Assembly: GCA_017551465.1 (NCBI GenBank)
Contig: JAFZLN010000097.1
Span: 1-8,345, forward strand
DNA from: Bacilli bacterium
Lineage (GTDB): Bacteria > Bacillota_I > Bacilli_A > RFN20 > CAG-826
Direction: 5' to 3'
DNA length: 8,345 nucleotides
The notes under the pieces were generated by a model. The model was not told the origin of the DNA. It did no database searches and saw nothing but the letters and a program-made list of their open reading frames with translations. Shown in pieces: positions 5,981 to 8,345 of this stretch (position 1 is the stretch's first letter; each line of letters starts with the position of its first letter). The position numbers were made by a program, and so were the translations under genes.

Positions 5981-7650
5981 TAGGCTTTTAGTATATCAAG
6001 AGTATCGAATAATTTCACTGAATCTAAATTATAATTTACTTCACCATTAGCGGTTGTTTTTTCATTTGTGGTATAGACGTGATATGAAAGTGTGGTTTCA
6101 GTCATATTAAGAACACCAAACATACACGCATTCACGTTACCTGTCGCAGGATCGCCCACTTTATAATCTTGGGAAGATGTGTAACTAGAAATCTTATAAG
6201 ATTCGTATTGGTTGGATTGAGTGAGTGTACCGCAGACATTCTTATATTTGTTTGTGGTGAATGTCTTGCTTGGATTTAAGCCTTTGATTTCATCACCATC
6301 TTTAACAACTTCCGCCCAGATACCATCGCTTTCAACAGAGCCACATCTATGGCCAGCAGCGCCTGTTGTGACATAGTAAGTACCATTTGGATTCTTATCA
6401 TATTTAACATTCTCCACTGTTTCAGTTTCTGGAGAAAGATTAACAACATCGCCTATATTTTCGTCAGAATCTGTATAACCAGCGGCATCCCATTTGTATG
6501 GCATGGTCTTATTATATGTATGGTCATGCGCTTGTAAGACGAGGTCAACATGTTTTTCTGAAAAGATTGGTGTAAACTTTTCGACAATTGTTTTATTTTC
6601 GTCTTTGTTACTATGGTCACCAGTACTATATGGAGAGATGTGCATCATCACCACTTTCCATTTAGCGCTACTAGCTTTATCTAAATCTTCTTTTAACCAG
6701 TTGATTTGGTCAGTGTTAACGGTGTTGGTGTTAAGCACTACGAAATGCGCGTACTCGTAATCATATGAATAATACGCGCCCTTGTAGTCATAGCCCGCGT
6801 AGTTAATGTCACTTGTCAAATATTGTGAATATGGTGAAGATGGTTCATGGTTACCAGAAGAGGCCATATAGGCCACATTGAACTTATAGTCTTGAATAAC
6901 ATCATAGGCTTTAGCAAATCTAAAGAGTCTAAATGGTTCTTTATCATTACCGCTGCTATTGTTTTGATCAAATTGGTCACCATTATAAAGGACCATATCC
7001 AAATCTTTACCAGCAGTATCGACTGCTTTAGCAATGGTGTTACGCCAGACAAAGTGTTTACTTAAATCTTTTGTTTGAGCATCACTGACGTGAACAGCGG
7101 TAATGGAATTAGCTTTTTCTTTTTCAACGATAAAAGCGCCATAGTAATAGCCAGCTTCTGAACCAATCTTATAACTATAGGCTTTGCCTTTTTCTAAGTT
7201 TTCGACATGCACTTTATGTGACATGACTTTAACTTCATTAGTATTGCCACTGCCTTTGGCAGCCGCTAAGCCTTCAGCGGTGATGTTACCAGATTTATCA
7301 TATGTGCATAACATGCTTGTGCCATTAATGACTTGCGCACCAGAGAAGTCTGCTTCTGCTCCTTTATCACTTTGGACAAGATATAATTCTGTGCCTTCGG
7401 TATTTTCATCAGTTAACCAAGAAAAACCACGTGAATAAATGCCGTTATAGTAAGTCATATTCACACCAGACGGTTTTTCATTTACGCCGTAGTTATCATA
7501 GTCAGGAGTAAATTCTGGTCTAACAATATTGTATTCAGATTCTTTTTCACTACTGCTTGCTGGTTTGTTGTTACAGCCTGTAATGAGCAAACAAACAATG
7601 GCCATTACGAGTAATGGCATGCGAAAAGCTTTTTTACTATTATTCAACAT
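5980..7650 (-). CDS. Secreted metallophosphoesterase lipoprotein, purple acid phosphatase-like
   Basis: A 556-residue lipoprotein: residues 1-25 are a signal with lipobox ITGC and acylated Cys26, followed by a short Ser/Glu-rich linker. Residues of about 60-178 look like the N-terminal beta-sandwich (purple-acid-phosphatase N or FnIII-like) domain. The calcineurin-like metallophosphatase domain covers about 183-435 with all metal-binding blocks: D190 (SDAQ), GDQFD 224-228, GNHE 266-269, His337 (MMHISPY) and AHDHTYNKT 374-382 with His375 and His377. The first block is DxQ rather than DxH, as in many bacterial PAP-like enzymes. A C-terminal region (436-556) is unassigned. The enzyme should release phosphate from extracellular phosphoesters; the substrate is unknown. 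The start is supported by GAAAGGA 8 nt upstream. It is the first gene of an operon and is translationally coupled to the downstream hydrolase. Confidence 0.92.
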   Translation of the reverse strand: MLNNSKKAFRMPLLVMAIVCLLITGCNNKPASSSEKESEYNIVRPEFTPDYDNYGVNEKPSGVNMTYYNGIYSRGFSWLTDENTEGTELYLVQSDKGAEADFSGAQVINGTSMLCTYDKSGNITAEGLAAAKGSGNTNEVKVMSHKVHVENLEKGKAYSYKIGSEAGYYYGAFIVEKEKANSITAVHVSDAQTKDLSKHFVWRNTIAKAVDTAGKDLDMVLYNGDQFDQNNSSGNDKEPFRLFRFAKAYDVIQDYKFNVAYMASSGNHEPSSPYSQYLTSDINYAGYDYKGAYYSYDYEYAHFVVLNTNTVNTDQINWLKEDLDKASSAKWKVVMMHISPYSTGDHSNKDENKTIVEKFTPIFSEKHVDLVLQAHDHTYNKTMPYKWDAAGYTDSDENIGDVVNLSPETETVENVKYDKNPNGTYYVTTGAAGHRCGSVESDGIWAEVVKDGDEIKGLNPSKTFTTNKYKNVCGTLTQSNQYESYKISSYTSSQDYKVGDPATGNVNACMFGVLNMTETTLSYHVYTTNEKTTANGEVNYNLDSVKLFDTLDILKA

Positions 7651-7658
7651 AAAAATAA

Positions 7659-7665
7659 TCCTTTC
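7659..7665 (-). promoter_or_regulatory. Ribosome binding site of the metallophosphoesterase gene
   Basis: On the minus strand GAAAGGA lies 8 nt before the ATG at 7650. This is a normal Shine-Dalgarno on a leader of about 40 nt. It shows that the organism does use Shine-Dalgarno starts, in contrast to the divergent acetyltransferase gene. Confidence 0.75.
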
Positions 7666-7696
7666 TCTAGTTTTAATACTTTATGTCTTCCCTACT

Positions 7697-7705
7697 ATTG
7701 TAGCA
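7697..7705 (-). promoter_or_regulatory. Extended -10 promoter of the metallophosphoesterase-hydrolase operon
   Basis: On the minus strand this reads TGCTACAAT: an extended TGn and TACAAT, 5 of 6 to consensus. The -35 region at 17 bp (ATTCCA) is poor. The predicted +1 is near 7690, giving a leader of about 40 nt that contains the Shine-Dalgarno. The divergent acetyltransferase promoter lies about 45 bp away, so the two share a 132-bp control region in which I see no obvious operator palindrome. Confidence 0.5.
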
Positions 7706-7747
7706 CCAAACAAAGTGAGTGGAATAAGGAGAGTGATTTATTTTTAT

Positions 7748-7776
7748 TTGTCATATTCCCCTATTTGTCTCATAAT
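7748..7776 (+). promoter_or_regulatory. Near-consensus housekeeping-sigma promoter of the acetyltransferase gene
   Basis: -35 TTGTCA is at 7748-7753 (5 of 6), the spacer is exactly 17 bp, and -10 CATAAT is at 7771-7776 (5 of 6). Standard spacing places +1 at about 7783, the A of the ATG start codon. This predicts a leaderless mRNA. Confidence 0.7.
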
Positions 7777-7782
7777 TGTGGC

Positions 7783-8345
7783 ATGAGCGAAAAAGAGAAA
7801 ATGTTACAGGGTAAAATCTATGATTCCCTTGAAAAACAATTGTATGATCGTCGTGTTTTAATGAGCGACTTATGTATTAAATATAACAACTTACCAGAAG
7901 CTCACCCTGAAAGAGCAAAACTTCTCAAAGAGATATTCCCACACAGTGATGAATCACTCTTTGTAAGAGGTCCAGTCTTCGTGGATTATGGTGAAAACAC
8001 TTATTTTGGTAAAACTGTTTATTTCAACTTTAACTTAGTTATTTTAGATGTCTGTCCAGTACATATTGGAAATAACTGCTTCTTTGGTCCTAATATCTCG
8101 ATATTAACCGCGCTTCATTCTTTAGTGGCCTCTGAAAGAGAATTATATTTCGATAAAGAAAAAGGCTATGTCACTGATAGAGAATATGGAAAACCAATCA
8201 ATATTGGTAATGACTGCTGGTTCGGTGGTAATGTCACTATCTTACCTGGTGTCACTATTCACGATAATGTCGTGGTCGGTGCGGGATCAGTTGTCACTCA
8301 CGATTTAGAAAGTGGCTGGGTCTACGCTGGTAACCCTGCTAAAAA
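7783..8345 (+). CDS. Maltose/galactoside O-acetyltransferase-like enzyme (3' end cut by window edge)
   Basis: An open frame from the ATG at 7783-7785 runs off the right edge; 187 complete codons are visible and no stop is reached. The N-terminus MSEKEKMLQGKIYDS closely matches the start of the Maa/LacA/NodL family (maltose acetyltransferase N-terminal domain), which supports this ATG over the internal one at codon 7. From about residue 60 there are left-handed beta-helix hexapeptide repeats: VHIGNNCFFGPNISI, INIGNDCWFGGNVTILPGVTI and NVVVGAGSVV. LTALH at 108-112 carries the likely catalytic His112. The ending YAGNPAK matches the conserved AGxPAK near the end of the fold, so perhaps only 5-20 residues are missing. 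The enzyme should transfer acetyl from acetyl-CoA to a sugar hydroxyl in the cytoplasm; the exact acceptor is unknown. It is divergent from the phosphoesterase operon, with no Shine-Dalgarno. Confidence 0.92.
   Translation, partial: MSEKEKMLQGKIYDSLEKQLYDRRVLMSDLCIKYNNLPEAHPERAKLLKEIFPHSDESLFVRGPVFVDYGENTYFGKTVYFNFNLVILDVCPVHIGNNCFFGPNISILTALHSLVASERELYFDKEKGYVTDREYGKPINIGNDCWFGGNVTILPGVTIHDNVVVGAGSVVTHDLESGWVYAGNPAK

Noticed and set aside
6349..7438. Plus-strand and second minus-strand open frames inside the phosphoesterase gene
   Set aside because: They overlap a gene with all metallophosphatase motifs intact and have no start signals or family features.
7529..7786. Plus-strand open frame crossing the divergent promoter region
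   Set aside because: It is antisense to the phosphoesterase signal peptide and crosses both promoters; the hydrophobic product is a shadow.
7801..7803. Internal ATG at codon 7 as start of the acetyltransferase
   Set aside because: The upstream residues MSEKEK match the usual N-terminus of maltose O-acetyltransferases, and the purine stretch before the internal ATG is not a good Shine-Dalgarno.

Overview
The window is AT-rich and gene-dense. It reads as a piece of a low-GC Gram-positive genome, most likely an uncultured gut-associated member of the Bacilli/Mollicutes-related lineages. This placement is an inference from four things: two lipoproteins with classical lipoboxes, Ser/Thr-rich and bacterial Ig-like surface domains, a clostripain-type protease, and TAA stops on all four complete genes. 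The standard code is used: tryptophan is read from TGG and no in-frame TGA occurs inside the genes. No rRNA, tRNA, CRISPR array, insertion sequence or phage gene was recognised, and no gene-free stretch exceeds 300 bases.

Layout: (1) 1-584, minus strand, 3'-truncated by the window edge: a multi-pass membrane protein resembling the YwaF/TMEM164 family. (2) 585-693: its promoter, and the strong intrinsic terminator of the next gene. (3) 694-3756, minus: a 1020-residue surface lipoprotein with three tandem group-3-type Ig-like repeats, two unassigned modules, a BIG2 domain and a C-terminal clostripain (C11) cysteine peptidase. (4) 3774-4901, minus, only 17 nt upstream of the protease: a multi-pass membrane diguanylate cyclase with an intact GGDEF motif. 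(5) 4902-5050: the promoter for that pair. (6) 5051-5980, minus: a cytoplasmic alpha/beta hydrolase whose start codon overlaps the stop codon of (7) 5980-7650, minus, a secreted lipoprotein of the purple-acid-phosphatase-like metallophosphoesterase class. (8) 7651-7782: a divergent promoter region. (9) 7783 to the right edge, plus strand, 3'-truncated: a maltose/galactoside O-acetyltransferase-like hexapeptide-repeat enzyme.

There appear to be two minus-strand operons. One is metallophosphoesterase then hydrolase, with translational coupling. The other is diguanylate cyclase then clostripain lipoprotein, which suggests a link between c-di-GMP signalling and a surface protease. No strong terminator is visible between them, so read-through from one to the other is possible.

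The most distinctive pattern concerns translation starts. The two genes with untranslated leader or intergenic RNA before their start (protease, phosphoesterase) have Shine-Dalgarno sequences. The three genes that begin their own transcripts (YwaF-like, GGDEF, acetyltransferase) lack one and have a -10 element so close to the ATG that the predicted mRNA starts at or within about 6 nt of it. For the acetyltransferase, a near-consensus promoter with 17-bp spacing puts +1 on the A of the ATG. This points to leaderless transcripts, which are uncommon in Firmicutes. No wholly new system could be demonstrated. The best candidates for follow-up are the cyclase-protease pair, the uncharacterised modules of the large lipoprotein, and the leaderless starts.
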